A stretch of 64,000 nucleotides of DNA from Diospyros lotus (taxonomy: Eukaryota; Streptophyta; Magnoliopsida; Ericales; Ebenaceae). How positions within the stretch are numbered: the stretch's first letter is position 1; every line of letters begins with the position of its first letter. Location: assembly GCF_014633365.1 (NCBI RefSeq), contig NC_068349.1, forward strand, positions 32,068,753-32,132,752, given 5' to 3'. Positions 1 to 12,259 of this stretch are shown here, piece after piece. The position numbers and the translations under genes were made by a program. A model generated the notes under the pieces. It was given only the letters and a program-made list of their open reading frames with translations, searched no databases and had not been told where the DNA came from.

Positions 1-648
1 CCTCTTTCTTACTCTATTCTCTCTTCTAAACATAATGGACCCCTTGACAACAAATTTGGCCAAAACCCCCTCGATTTGGCCGATTAATCCTCGACTCAGG
101 CGAGTACCCGATTTTCTAGTGAGGCTTTGAAACACCTTCAAAACTACACCAAAATTCCTCAAACTGCCTAGAAATTCTCTCATTCACTTGGAGAACAAAA
201 GTCCCTTATCTATTTTCTTCAATTTTTCCCCAAATGCCCAGATTTTTCATTAAAATTTTTGATGAAACCCTCGGCCAACAACCCTCTATTTATAGTCGAT
301 TCTGGCTATTTTTCTGGCCAATCTAGTGGCTCCCATGCATTGGTGGCCTTACCCTACGCCATAATGGCCCTAAACCCCTTCTCGAACGTTGATTTGACAT
401 CTGTTGTCGGTAACCACAGTGCAGTTGCTGGCAACTTGCAGTGTGTTCATACTACTTATTGCATTTTAGTCCTTCAGCTTTTGCCCTTTTTCAATTTGGC
501 CCCTTTCCCTCAAGTCCTTAGGTTTCAAAAATTATACTTAGTCCCCATAATTTTGAAAAATTACACTTTTGTCCCCAATAACTTTGAAAATTTACACTTT
601 TACCCCCAATAAAAGTTACACCTAAGTACAAAATTTGTGGGTATTACA
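1..648 (-). mobile_element. End of a Ty3/gypsy large LTR, cut by the window start
   Basis: It ends GGGTATTACA at 648, followed on the minus strand by a purine-rich tract (GTGGGGCTATGT, 649-660) as expected beside a 3' LTR. Sequence at 120-310 resembles 36230-36390. Its non-coding frames are not genes. Confidence 0.72.
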
Positions 649-1342
649 ACATAGCCCCACAAATGACAATGCCATCAACTTTAAAGAAATTAGTGTTCGA
701 TTTAGTCCCTAGTTGATAGGCATAAGAATGAAGTTTTGAGATTACATTGAACCCTCAAGAAACTCGATCACATCCCCCTCTTTCTCAAAGAACTAGAAAA
801 TAGGATTCTCTTATTTCCTAAATACATTATAGATAAAGAAAGGAAGTGCCAAAGAAAATCAAAGGCACTCAAAATGATATTCCAGTATTCACTGATTGCG
901 GGGTCATCTGCCGATTTTCCTCGAAACACTGGCGGGTTTTGTCGTAGATACCTCTCCAAGGCATCTACTCTTCTTTGCTCGGGCTATAACTCCAAAATTT
1001 ACCCAGCCATGCCTTCTAGGATTCTCTCGATCAGATCAATTCGGCATTCATCGAGGTTGGCTCGTGTATCTCTTTGACCTTCCACACCACCTCCTAGGTG
1101 CGGGTTGGTGTTGCTTTCTTCGCCATTGCCTCTCTCACGCATGTTCCTTCTTGTATTCACCATTTAGCAAGAAGACAGGGCGATCTATTAAATTATCATG
1201 GCATGACACAATTCAAATTGAATAAGCAACAAGAGTATGCTACTAAATATTTCAAAAATCCTAACCTAATTCCCAAAACTTATGGTGACTTTACTCATCT
1301 AACCACATGCGAACTTTTCCTTAGGTTCGCTCTGATACCAAC
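649..1342 (-). mobile_element. Internal remnant of the gypsy element with gag start
   Basis: A primer site (TTGGTATCAGAGC on the minus strand, 1328-1341) adjoins the LTR at 1343. Minus-strand frames include MREAMAKK-like leader sequence and then LERYLRQNPPVFRGKSADDPA (about 940-880), typical of gypsy gag. After about 650 bp the sequence jumps to the polypurine end, so nearly all of gag-pol has been deleted. Confidence 0.78.
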
Positions 1343-3515
1343 TGTAACACCCCAAATTTCTTGAGCGTGTTATAACTTAAGATTTCGGGAATATAAAATT
1401 TTTTCATGTCACAATCACTATCATACATCACACAATATCTCAAAAACCCTAATTTTCACATTCTTAACTTAACAAACCCAATAATCGAATAGCTAAGACA
1501 GGTGTTAAAATTTCAAATGCGGAAGCTAGATTGAACCTGATATGGTTCACAATCATAATGCTTTATTTATCATAAATAAAATTGTTCAAGACATCTACAA
1601 AATGTATTACATGGATATCATCTCTCGCAAGTGATAACTGAACGCCTTAAACATAGGTTCACACATAAATAAAGATATTCTAAACTTGCTACAGACAATA
1701 AATTAAGCTTATTCTTCCACTACCTTCTTTCCCTTTGTGCTGCTTGTCAAATCTGGAACGTTTGAATATTCCAGGTACATAGTTCAATTAGAAGATGAAT
1801 CTTCTAGTGAGAAACTCCAAAACAGTTTATATCAATGCATGATCGGGTATAAAATGTATGAGAAGACAACGAGAACTACTTCAAAGTGCCTCATGAACAC
1901 ATTAGCCTCCTCCAACGAAGCTTTCTCAATGGCGCACGCATAGCGCTTCTCAGGAAGTCCCTAACCGTGTCATTTCGGCTCGACCTCATAGCACTCATGC
2001 AAGCACCACATCCGTTGTTCCTTAGGCTCACCGTCTTCCCCACGAGAGCTTTCTCGATGGCGCACCCATAGTGCCTCTCGGGAGATATTCAACTTTTGCC
2101 CTGGGCCAACAAAAAATAGGTACAACAGTATGGCCACACAAATTTTATAAATGCAACAGTTAAAAAGTCAATAGCATATATTTTTCAGAAAAATACATTT
2201 CATATATGCAACATGATTTCACGTAAGAGAATAACAAGAGTTTACGTATAAGAACTTCACGAAACACGTCTCATACAATAGAAGTCTCTCATAAGAGAAT
2301 AAAAAATAGGATTTGGAGTATAGGAGTCTCACCTTGTTGGTTTATCTCTTGGATAGTATAATTTCACAGCAAACGGCCTAGGTTTCTGCAGAAAACACAC
2401 GTTTTGATAAACCTAACCTCAAATATTTTTACATAGGGTTGAGGGGCATTTAAGTAGGGGCATAACTGAAAAATTTCATGGAAAAAGGACCTTTCACTCG
2501 CCCTCACGCACCCTGGGAAGGTGGCCCATGCACCTTCACGCGTAGCCACTTCCGGCGCGTGTATCTCACGCGCTGCCTATCAGATTCAGACAGCATTGCG
2601 TCGTTTTCGTATTTTGGCCATATCTCCCTCGTTTTAACTCCGATTCGACACCTGTTTGAACCTACGTGACCCTATCTTCCCCCTCTATAGGATTATTTAA
2701 AAAAAAAAAGAACTTACCTCGCTTTTTTCTGACTGATTTTGGCGAATTCCAGTAAAGGCTCGTAACTCCGACGAGGCTCGTTCTCCTCGACTTTTCTTTC
2801 GATTTCTTCTCGCCTTCTTGCCGAACTTCCTCTTCTCTCTCTAGAGAAAGCTCCTCCTCTTAGAGTGCCTCAACTCTCAAACTTGCTTGAAATGATTTGA
2901 AAACAACCCATGGTGCCTATTTACAGATTTCTTCAACCAATCACATTATGCCACTTGTCACAATCTAAGTCATGGACTCTAAAGACTCAAAGATATAATT
3001 GAATGGCTTTTGAAATCCAAAACTAGAATGAATTTAACTTTTGAAATCCAAGCTTATTCCCCCAACTTCTCCTAAATAACATTTTGGCCCTTATTTTAAG
3101 TCCTCAACTTTAATATTTTACCACATAGGCTCTTAATTTTATCCTTATTTCGGTTGGATAATTCTCTAATTACAATTACACCCTCAAACATCAAATTTAT
3201 CGAGATACTTAAAATTTCAAACTTAATAACTCAAAATTACTCGATATGTACGATTTCTCGAAACCCCTTACCATCATTCAGCTATTTTAGGCTACAACTT
3301 AGCTTAACCGAAAAACCGTCTCTGATTTAATTTCTTTCAGCGTTATAAATCTCGCATCGAGACGCTCGTAAAAAATATATCTTTGTCCTCAGGTATCTAA
3401 GCTCTAGGGCATTCCTTACGACTGATTTGGTCACTTATTTCTATTTCAAACATATTTTTCGGTATTTTAAACTCACTTAAAATACGTAGTATCTTCACGA
3501 AAATATAGGGTATTA
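1343..3515 (-). mobile_element. Ty3/gypsy large LTR (about 2.2 kb)
   Basis: It begins TGTAACACCCC beside the primer site and ends near GGGTATTATA at about 3515. It shares the block GAACGTTTGAATATTCCAGG and GAAGATGAATCTTCTAGTGAG (1757-1815) with LTRs at 20840-20870 (inverted) and 62715-62775. A roughly 60-bp tandem duplication (GTATTTTAAACTCACTTAAA at 3462 and 3524) marks its end. The long LTR with TGTAACACCCC ends suggests a Tekay/Del-like chromovirus, by inference. Confidence 0.75.
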
Positions 3516-3554
3516 TATATGGGGTATTTTAAACTCACTTAAAATACGTGGCAT

Positions 3555-4057
3555 CTTCATTTTGTTTAATTTATATTTTACCTTCCATTTACTTTAATAC
3601 ATAAATATAAATAAGAAAGTACCCCCTATTTGGATTCAATAAAAATATCTAGAAAATCAAAATCCATAAGAATAAGAAAGTAGAATTTGGGTTTTAGTAC
3701 AAATTTAGGATTTTGCGATTTTACCACCTTAAAGATATACACTTTCTATTTTTTGAAAAATTCGTTAAAAATAATTTTATCACTAATGAATGTTAGCTAT
3801 TAAAATACCGGGAGTTAGGTTTCTAAAAAGAAAACATTTTCATATATGTCTCCTTATAAGGTGCTAACTTTTCAGACTTAGAAAAAATGACTTTGAAATC
3901 TCGATACTTGAAATTCATTTAGTTTTCATTCTCACAAAGTAATACTTGATATTGAAATTAATTTATGTTGAAAACCACAACCTTGATTCATGACATAGAG
4001 ATTAAAAAAAATATTATTTTTCATCGTCAAAACTAAGTATACAAAAGTAAAACAACA
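3555..4057 (-). mobile_element. Truncated LTR fragment, inverted relative to 7078-7560
   Basis: About 490 bp match, in reverse complement, the first part of the solo LTR at 7078-8552 (for example TTTAATACATAAATATAAATA against TATTTACATTTATGTATTAAA). The LTR start would be at 4057, and it is cut off at the left near 3555. Confidence 0.8.
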
Positions 4058-5098
4058 AAAAGCTTGTAAAGGAATCCACATAACTCACCTTAGGAGAACG
4101 ATCTAAAAATTGAAGCATAAAAGTACAAGAATGGTCAAAGAATCGAAGCGCAAGAACAATTCGAGAATTAAAACATAGAAAATGGTTTAGAAACTGAAAT
4201 GCCAATGCGCTAGAATGATCTGAAAACTAATGCGTAAAAAGCATGAAAACGATTCAAGAAATCAAAGAAAACACAAAGATCTCTAGAATGATAAAAGAAA
4301 AACCTAGCGTCAATGGTGTAGAATGCGTGAAATTAGATTATAGGTTGAAAACGTTAAAAGCACAAAAAAGGTATGGGATAACCCAAAATCAAAGCGATAG
4401 ATGTGCATGAATGATCAAGCATAACCTAAAGTCAAAAAATGCAAAATGCATGAGATCGAATTAAGACAAAAAAAAATGTAAAAATGCAAGTTTATTGTCA
4501 GCAAAAAACTAAAGAGTAGGGGAACAAGCATACGTCGGTTCCATGTTTATAAAGGAGTAGGGAGTTGGTGCGATGACTCCTCAAAGCCAAAAGATAGAGG
4601 AGCAGCAATGCAATCTCCCTCAATGGAAAGTCCTATGATGGAACAAGTCGCCCACAACAGACTAGGGAGACACATTACATAACGCCCATACTTCATCCCA
4701 ACCTCACTTACGCCATCACCTAAATGCAATCTAGTGATCTAACTAGGACTAAAAGTTGAGACACTTTGCCTAAAGTTCATTCATCTTTAACGGTTTGGCC
4801 CTAAGAACTCTTCCCTAAAAGTCCATAAGGGTAATTGGCTACAGTAAACTAAACCTATATTTCATATAACAAACATGTCCAATACTAACAACGGGTGGAG
4901 GACCAAGTGTGAGTTCTTAACTCCAACCTTAATTAGCACACTCATAATGATTACAAAATCCTCATCAATTATTGATTTGAGCCTAGCCTTCCCTATGTTG
5001 AAACTAAGGAGTTCGTGACAAGAAGGATTTTATTCAAAATGATTATTTGTTATACTATAGTTCATCTATAGAATCGAGGTATGGTGCTATTGAACATT
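4058..5098. repeat. A-rich degenerate repeat region
   Basis: No gene. Short blocks such as GAATGATCTGAAAACTAA, GAATGGTCAAAGAATCGAAGCG and GAACGATCTAAAAATTGAAGC recur with a spacing of about 30-40 bp at 4100-4460. Similar blocks occur at 8560-8680. This may be the untranslated part of the element whose LTR is at 9460-9836. Confidence 0.5.
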
Positions 5099-5103
5099 GT
5101 CCT

Positions 5104-6994
5104 TGAAGGTATTTACGAATCACAACACAACAGAAAATAAAATTTTTTAACTGTAAATACCTTAAGGATCTCAACAAAGGAAACAAATTATAGATAAAAG
5201 GCAAAGGATTACCTCATGACGTGAAGATCGAATCCCAAAAAAGGGTGATCACGAAGGCGTTCAAGTGTCCGGCCTCTTACGGTATCCATGCGAGCTTGCA
5301 ATCCAAGAACCTTGAAGGGGACGACTTCCCTAAGGACGGAAGAGTGCTAGCTCAAGAGGGCAGCAAATGAGCTTTCTCTCATGCAAGTCAAAGGACATTA
5401 ATGGTTAAGAGAGGCACACAATTCGTTACAAAATGAACCACATAAGGATTATTTATAACCCTTAGGCACAAAACCCTAATTGAGGTTTTGGGCTACATCG
5501 TATTTTAATCCCATGTTTTAAACCCTTTAAAACATAGAATTGGACTTTTCCTTTTATTCTCCTTCTTAAGTTTTATGTTTTAAACACTTTAAAACAACCC
5601 ATTGGGCCTTAGTTTTAAACACTTTAAAATAACACATTAAGCTCCTTAATCCACCCAATGTCCTTAGGTTAGTTTCATAAATAAGCCTATATATTAATTA
5701 AATAACAATCCACTAAGACCCAAGCCCTTAATTTGGGTAGCCTAGTCCAACTAGGGTTTTAGGTGAATTATGATAAACTTAATTAAAAGACCCAAGCCCT
5801 TAATTTGAGTAGCCTAGTCCAACTAGGGTTTCAAATGAATTATGACAAACTTAATTAAAATATTAACTATTAATATTTAAGATTAACTATTAATATTTAA
5901 GAATTATAGCTCCACGTTAGGATTTTTCAATCCCAATCGAGCCCGCCATTACCTTGTAATTGCAAACCCATATTGCGTGTGACCCATTATGCTTCTACAT
6001 ATGTTAGCCATGACTTTATTGAATAAAGCCATAGACCATGAGTGGAGTTTAGCAATCCATCATGACTCCCAATTAGTAGAAGGATCAATTTATGATCACT
6101 ATCTTTTAGTGATGGTTTTCTCATGGAATTCAATCCCTTCATCGGTTTAAAGTGTCTCAATCAAGTAGGGACATGGATTGTGCGTCAATCCCCATTCAGT
6201 GCCTGATTATAATATTTCTTCGGTTCTGAGAAAGTATAGTTTCATAGGATCTCTATCCTCTTATGGCCATATACTTACAAGCTATATTTTTCCCAGAGGG
6301 CCCATGAGACATATCTCCCCGAATTAGGGGTCAATGAATTCTGTCTTAGCTCACACACAACCTTCACATGCTTCATGGCATACCCAATCATTGTTGTACT
6401 CACACCCCTCATTGAGATACTTCCTTAACAGTGTCAAAGCATATGAATAAACATGCAAGACACGGTGGTGACCTCAAGTAGGATCACGTGCACAACCGCC
6501 ACTAAAGGTTTGCTTAGACACTCTTGGAAGATCTATAAGGAATCCTTTTGATCAAGTCACTATCCAGTGAAATTGTACTCACCAACAAGCATCCGTGTAT
6601 TAGCTTAGGTATCCCATACCTGTAGTCTATAAGATCAACTAGTACCTTTCCTAATAGTAACAACATAACACACACCGGTCTCTTTGTGTCATTGATGTCT
6701 CATCTCAATGACACTTTTAACTAAGGACATGTTTAAGGTTATACTCTTAAGTGTATCAAAGACCTTACAATTGAAGTCACACCTCAATTCATTTCTACAC
6801 AAAGTAAACCTAGGGACTTTGTCTTTAGACATCTTGTATTTAAGTAATTACTGAATGAATAAATAATACAAAAGACAAAACTTGCCAATAGATAACATGA
6901 ATATGAAACAACTAGATATATTAATCAACAAATATATCATATCTTAATGTATCAAGTACAACTTAATACTTAAACTGTAGGACATACACTAACA
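5104..6994 (-). mobile_element. Solo LTR, 1.89 kb
   Basis: Ends TGAAGG...CTAACA with perfect 5-bp target duplications GTCCT at 5099-5103 and 6995-6999. Read on the minus strand it starts TGTTAGTGTATGTCCTACAG, a start common in plant copia-like LTRs, so I infer minus orientation. It contains a 72-bp tandem duplication (5716-5859) and, right after, a 20-bp one. No internal element sequence adjoins it. Confidence 0.87.
5716..5859. repeat. 72-bp direct tandem duplication in the solo LTR
   Basis: AGACCCAAGCCCTTAATTTG starts at 5716 and again at 5788, with a few differences between the copies. A 20-bp unit (ATTAACTATTAATATTTAAG) is repeated directly after. Confidence 0.9.
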
Positions 6995-7077
6995 GTCCTT
7001 CCATCTTAATGCCAACCTATGTGGTTGGCAAGACCCGAGGAGAATATGTATAGATCACAAATTACAAGAGTTTATTG

Positions 7078-8552
7078 TGATGTTTTATATTCTTGTGATT
7101 AATTTTGATGATGAAAAACAACATTTGGTTTTGTTGGTTTTGATCCCCAAGTCATGAGTCAAGTTTATAGTTTTCAACAAAAATCAATTTCAAGTACCTA
7201 TGCGAAAATGAAAATCAAATTATTTATAATTTTTTCTAAGTCTGGAAAATTAGTACATTATAAGAAAACATATATGAAAATATTTTCATTTTGAAAAATT
7301 ATCTCCCGGTATTTTGATATCTAATATTCATTGTTATTAAAATTATTTTTAATAATTTTTTCAAGAAATAAAAGGTATGTATTTTGGGAGTGATGAAATT
7401 GTTAAATCCTGAATTTGCTAAAATGAAAATTCTACTTTCTTATTGTTTTGATTTTTAATTTTTTAGATATTTTTATTGAATTCAAATAAGGAGTACTTTC
7501 TTATTTACATTTATGTATTAAAGTAAATAGAAGGTAAAATATAAATAAAACAAAATGAGGAGACATATAAATAAGTTGTTATGTATACATGTTGTGGATT
7601 GTATCATCAAGCAAAGTTAATTTTATAGCATCTGAATTTCAATGATTTTTTATTTGGACAAACTGTCGACAGTTTGTTTCAAGATGTCGACAGTTCATAA
7701 AATTGTCGACAATTTATGTTAAAATGTAGACAGTTTCAAATCTTGCTCTCTGTATCTAAATGTAAACAACTCTTGCATAAAAAATATTGACAGTTCTTAA
7801 ATACTGTCAATAGTTTTTCATCAAATGTCGACAGTTTATGTCGCAGACAGCTTCCAACGGCTAGATTCTCCTCTATTCAACTCTCCAACGGCTATATTTT
7901 TGAATGGGCTCGAGATGCACTATAAATGGAGATCAAATGGATGAATCTAAACATCCCAAGAGATTACATTATAAGCTTCCAAGTGCTTACTCTATTGTGT
8001 GTTTCATTAGTGATTTTATTTCTCTTCAAAAGACTTTGTGCTTATCTTTGTAAATTTATCTTCAAGCCTTGTTGTATTATTGAGAAAATTTGTAACTAAG
8101 AGCGATAACTCTTAGATCCTCTCTTATCTTGTACTACTTTGTAAACTTCCTAGCTTGTTGTGCTAGATGACTTGTTTATTGAAGTAAGGGATTGAAATAC
8201 CTACCTTAGTGCTAGAGGGTTTATTTGGTTAAGCAAGAGATTGTATCTTCTTAGCTTGTTGCTAGAGGGCCTATCCGGAGAGATAGAAGGTTTTTAGTGG
8301 ATTGATTGAAAAATCATCAGTGATGAGCTAAGGTAGTGGATTAGACTTGGTTTAAGTTGAATCACTATATATCGTTGTGCCTTTTATTTGCTTATGTTCT
8401 TTGTTTCATTTATTGTTCCAAACATTTCATTAATCCTCACTTTCACTAAAATCTCTTTTTTCATCAAAGGATTTTCAAGTTCAATCAAAATTTTAAAACA
8501 ACTCAATTCACCCCCCTCTTGGTGTTGGTATCATTGCTATTTGAACCTAACA
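7078..8552 (+). mobile_element. Solo LTR, 1.48 kb, copia-like
   Basis: Begins TGATGTTTTATATTC and ends AACCTAACA, flanked by TATTG at 7073-7077 and 8553-8557. A TATA-like GCACTATAAATGG lies at 7918-7930. The end has CAATTCACCCCCCTCTTGG, frequent at the 3' end of plant copia LTRs. Several TGTCGACAGTTT blocks (7666-7850) form a short internal repeat. Confidence 0.88.
7660..7850. repeat. GTCGACAGTTT-rich short repeat cluster
   Basis: The motif TGTCGACAGTT or close variants occurs about seven times in under 200 bp, upstream of the LTR TATA-like box. It could be an LTR enhancer array, but that is inference. Confidence 0.7.
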
Positions 8553-8845
8553 TATTGAAGCAGGGAATGCACGAGAGTGATCTAAGGCATATTATTTAAA
8601 GAACTAAAGTGCGAAAGCATAAAAGCTTAAGACAAGAAAAAACAACCTTAAAGCTTGAAACGCTTAATGCAACAAAAGTAAAAATGTCCATAACACAGTA
8701 TACTCTTCCATTAGAGAATCCCAAATGAAAGAGTCGGAAGCAATTGATATGACATGATGTAACATAAAAATTAACAAATAGGCTAACCCAACTTAGACGG
8801 TCGCGATGGTGCCCTTACGGTCTAGCTAAGGCAGTTACGAGGGTC

Positions 8846-9350
8846 CATAGCCCAGATAAAGTGGCTGCGGGGGGCACCTAGCAGCTTAGCAAAAGAAGTC
8901 GGGGTGGGAGGCGTAACCCTGCTGCCCAATAGAAAAAGCTGCGAGGAACACCCTACAGCCTAGTAGAAAAAGCAACGGGGGTACCCCGTGGCCAAGTAGA
9001 AGAAGCTGTGAGGGGTAACCCCGTAACCAAGCAAAAAAATCCATGAGGGTAACCCTATAGCCTAGCAAAAGAAGCATCGAGAGGTTCCCCACGGCCAAGC
9101 AGAAGAAGTTGCAAGAGGTAACCTATGGCCTAGCAAAAAAAGTTGTCGGGTGCACCTCCTACGGCTAGGCAGAAGAATCCATGGGGGTAATCCTTCGGCC
9201 CAACAGAAAAAGCTGTGGGGGTAGCCCAACAGAAGAAGTCGCGAGAGGTAACCCCACAACCCAACAGAAAAGGCCGCGGGGGATAATCCCTTAACCTAAC
9301 AGAAGGAGTTGCGGGTAGCATCTCAGGGCCCAATGGAAAATGCCCTGCCC
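8846..9350. repeat. Degenerate minisatellite, unit about 34 bp, some 14-15 copies
   Basis: Units follow the pattern GGGGTAACCCCGTRGCCYAGC then AGAAGAAGCTGCGA, each starting with a GGGGTAACCCC-like palindrome. Unit length varies from about 28 to 42. Open frames here (repeating LLLLGHGV-type peptides) result from the repeat and are not genes. Confidence 0.88.
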
Positions 9351-9459
9351 AATGAGCCTATAGGTAAGCATGCACACAGCTCTGTGGGGGAGTTTCCTTG
9401 CTCCCCCGGGAAACATTGTCACCAAAATATTCCCTAAATGTGGGGGGTTCCACACAACG

Positions 9460-9836
9460 TGTAAACTAAATAACTCCAATATTCGAAAATATTTTCGGGA
9501 AAAATGATAAATGATTAATCCATAAGAAATTATATCCCTAAAAAGGAAAAATAAACATAATTCATAACAATCTTAATTCCAACTAGATTGAGAATAATCA
9601 AGATAAACGTTATCTATAAGAATTCTAATCCTAGTCTACTTTAGATTAATTCATGCTTGTCTATAAATAGGCAGATATTCATTTTAGAAAAGGTACATCT
9701 CTGATACTAGTGTAAATATTGTTATTTGGTTTTTCTCATTCTCAGTGTCTGATTTAAGTATCGAAATATTTGCGTAAGAACCCTCTTGTGCCCTTTGATT
9801 GTTTTATTCATTGCATATTTCGACGACTTGATGACA
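9460..9836 (+). mobile_element. Short LTR next to the minisatellite
   Basis: Begins TGTAAACTAAATAAC after a purine tract (AATGTGGGGGGTTCC, about 9437-9451) and ends GATGACA at 9836. It has a TATA-like GTCTATAAATAGGC at 9659-9672. The arrangement of tandem repeats, polypurine tract and 3' LTR is that reported for Tat/Ogre-type gypsy elements. Partner LTR and coding parts are not in the window. Confidence 0.6.
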
Positions 9837-12259
9837 ATGTCTCCCATCAAATAAATTTATTATTATATCTTGGCAATAACAAAACTATTTTGGGCAATTT
9901 TTAAAATTATCAAATCATACTGACCACTAATTTTTTGAAATCACGATTTGACAATATGAATTATTCTTTCTCAACGTATAAATGTATTTTTACTTCTCAA
10001 ATGCTTTATTAATTACTTATGGTATTCAATAGTTAGGTAGCATTTTGTGCTTTTATCATTGATTAAATTCTGAGAAATGTGATTCCAACAATCTCATTTA
10101 TGGATAGTAACATTGATAAGAAAATATGAACTAAAATTTCGGAAAAACAACGTTAATGTGTTCCCAATGATACTATTCTAACATAAAATTGAAATTTCAT
10201 ATGCATAATAAATATTAATTAAGTATTAATAATTCAAAATATCACATTTAAATAAATATATACCAAAATAACATAATACCAAAAATTCAAAGCGTCGTAA
10301 TTGCAAATTTATTATTGTTTTAAGGATAAATTTATCCAGACAAAAATTTGGTTCATATTTTTATTAGATGAAAATAATTTTTTCCATCTCTGGGTAAAAA
10401 TATGATTTTCACAAAATTTAAGAAAGTAATTATACACTTTCTTAACATATTAGATGTGAAAATTATTCTTTACTATTCAAATTTTAAAAAGAAAAATGGC
10501 TCGCATTAGAAGGTAATATAGCTTAAATAAAGTTTTAGTCAAAAGAACTTTAAATTTAAGTTCTTTTGTAACTTAAATTTCGTATTTTTTGCCTATTTTA
10601 TATGTCATGAACAACTCATAACTTGAGATTTTTTGATAATTTACAGCTTATAACTTGAGATTTTTCGATAATTTACTTCCTATGAACTTTGAGTGCAAGT
10701 TTAATTCTCATTTTTTGTATTGTATCAAAATTTTAGTAACAATAATAAAAAATTAAAAATAAAATTATAATCAAACATGTCTTAAAGCTAGTATCTTATA
10801 ACTTTTTTTTGTCTTTATCTGATAAAAAAAGTAACGCAAAATAAGTTGATACTAATCAAATAAATATCAAATTTTCCTTTACTAAACCTTCACTAAACCC
10901 CCAAGGGCATAGGCTGATGATTTTGGCGACTTCTGTTTGGTGCCACGCTGTCACGTTTGCATACTGCCGGGATCGAAATCAAGAGCCATTAAGTTTTCTG
11001 GATTTACCTTCTTCATCGCACTGTGCAATCAATAAGTGAAGGCGCTCGTGATAAAATGTTATTCAAAAAATTTCTTCAATAAGTAAGCTATTTTATCTAA
11101 ATACTTTGGTAACTTATTAGTAAGCTGTGATTAGTAAGCTAATTTCATGAAATGAGGTCAATCTTATACAAATTTATTTTTTTAATTTTTAAAACTTCAA
11201 AATAAAATAAAAATAATTATTTTACTTTTATCTGAAACCACGTCCACAATCAATTGCGTGTTTTTTTATATTAAGATAATATTTATTAATCAAAATATGA
11301 ATTAAAAAAATAAAATATAAAAACTATTTCAAATAAAAATATTTTTCACTTTATTTATTAAATTTAAATAGTAATCTATTAAAAAGAACTCATGATTTCT
11401 TATTTAAAATTATTTAAATAAATTTATCTTTTATCTAGAGAGAAATAAATTTATATGAGAATTTAAAAATAAAAAAAAATAACACATAAGTCATCTATTG
11501 TATTTTAAAAAATTTAACAAACAATTTGATAGAAATCTTGAAATATTTTTCAATCTTATTTTGACAATTTCATATCTTAATTCAAAAAATATTCTAATCT
11601 CATCTTACTTATTTTAAGAAACACTGCCTAATTAAATTAGTTCGTCTATGCAAAGTTGCAGTAGAAAAGCCATGCAAAAGAATGTCAAGAAGAATAGAGA
11701 TGAGAATACTCTTAAAGTTCAGTTTGCATCTACACATTTAATTGGGTCTCATCTCACAGCACAACAACAGTGCAAAGAATGAGTTTAAACATAGAAAAAA
11801 TCAAATTCTATCAGATTTACAAGGATGTGTGGAAATTAAAGCAACCCAAACCAATTGAGAATGGAGATAACAACGCTCCAAAAAGTAGAAATTCATAAGA
11901 GGAAAATATTTACACTTGCATTTGCATGTGTATATATACCAACTGAATTTTTTTGGCTGCTCAGCATTATAAAGAATGAATCAAAAACATGGAAACAATC
12001 TCTAAAATTCCTGTCCAGAATCCCCCTCCCTCCCCATCTAAAGAACCAATAAATGAATCTATAAAATAATTTTCACTTGCACAGGGTATATGATGGAGTC
12101 TAAACCTGCAAAACTGGCTCCGGCCCCGGAAGCATTTCCAGAGATAGGAGGACTTTCTGCTCTCAACAAGAACAAGCTCAAGCTCAACCTCGAACTGGTT
12201 TCCTCATGGAAAGCTGTTCTAACATCATCTCATCCAAAGGGAAGACCATCGGAGTTGAA
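9837..12259. other. AT-rich intergenic spacer and 3' flank of the O-fucosyltransferase gene
   Basis: No gene seen. 11085-11640 resembles the MITE family found at 16351-16690. The last few hundred bases (about 11,800-12,259) probably hold the 3' untranslated region of the O-fucosyltransferase gene. Confidence 0.5.

Noticed and set aside
8886..9479. Several overlapping minus-strand frames of 60-70 codons rich in Leu, Gly and Phe
   Set aside because: They are translations of the 34-bp minisatellite; the repeat period explains the peptide pattern.
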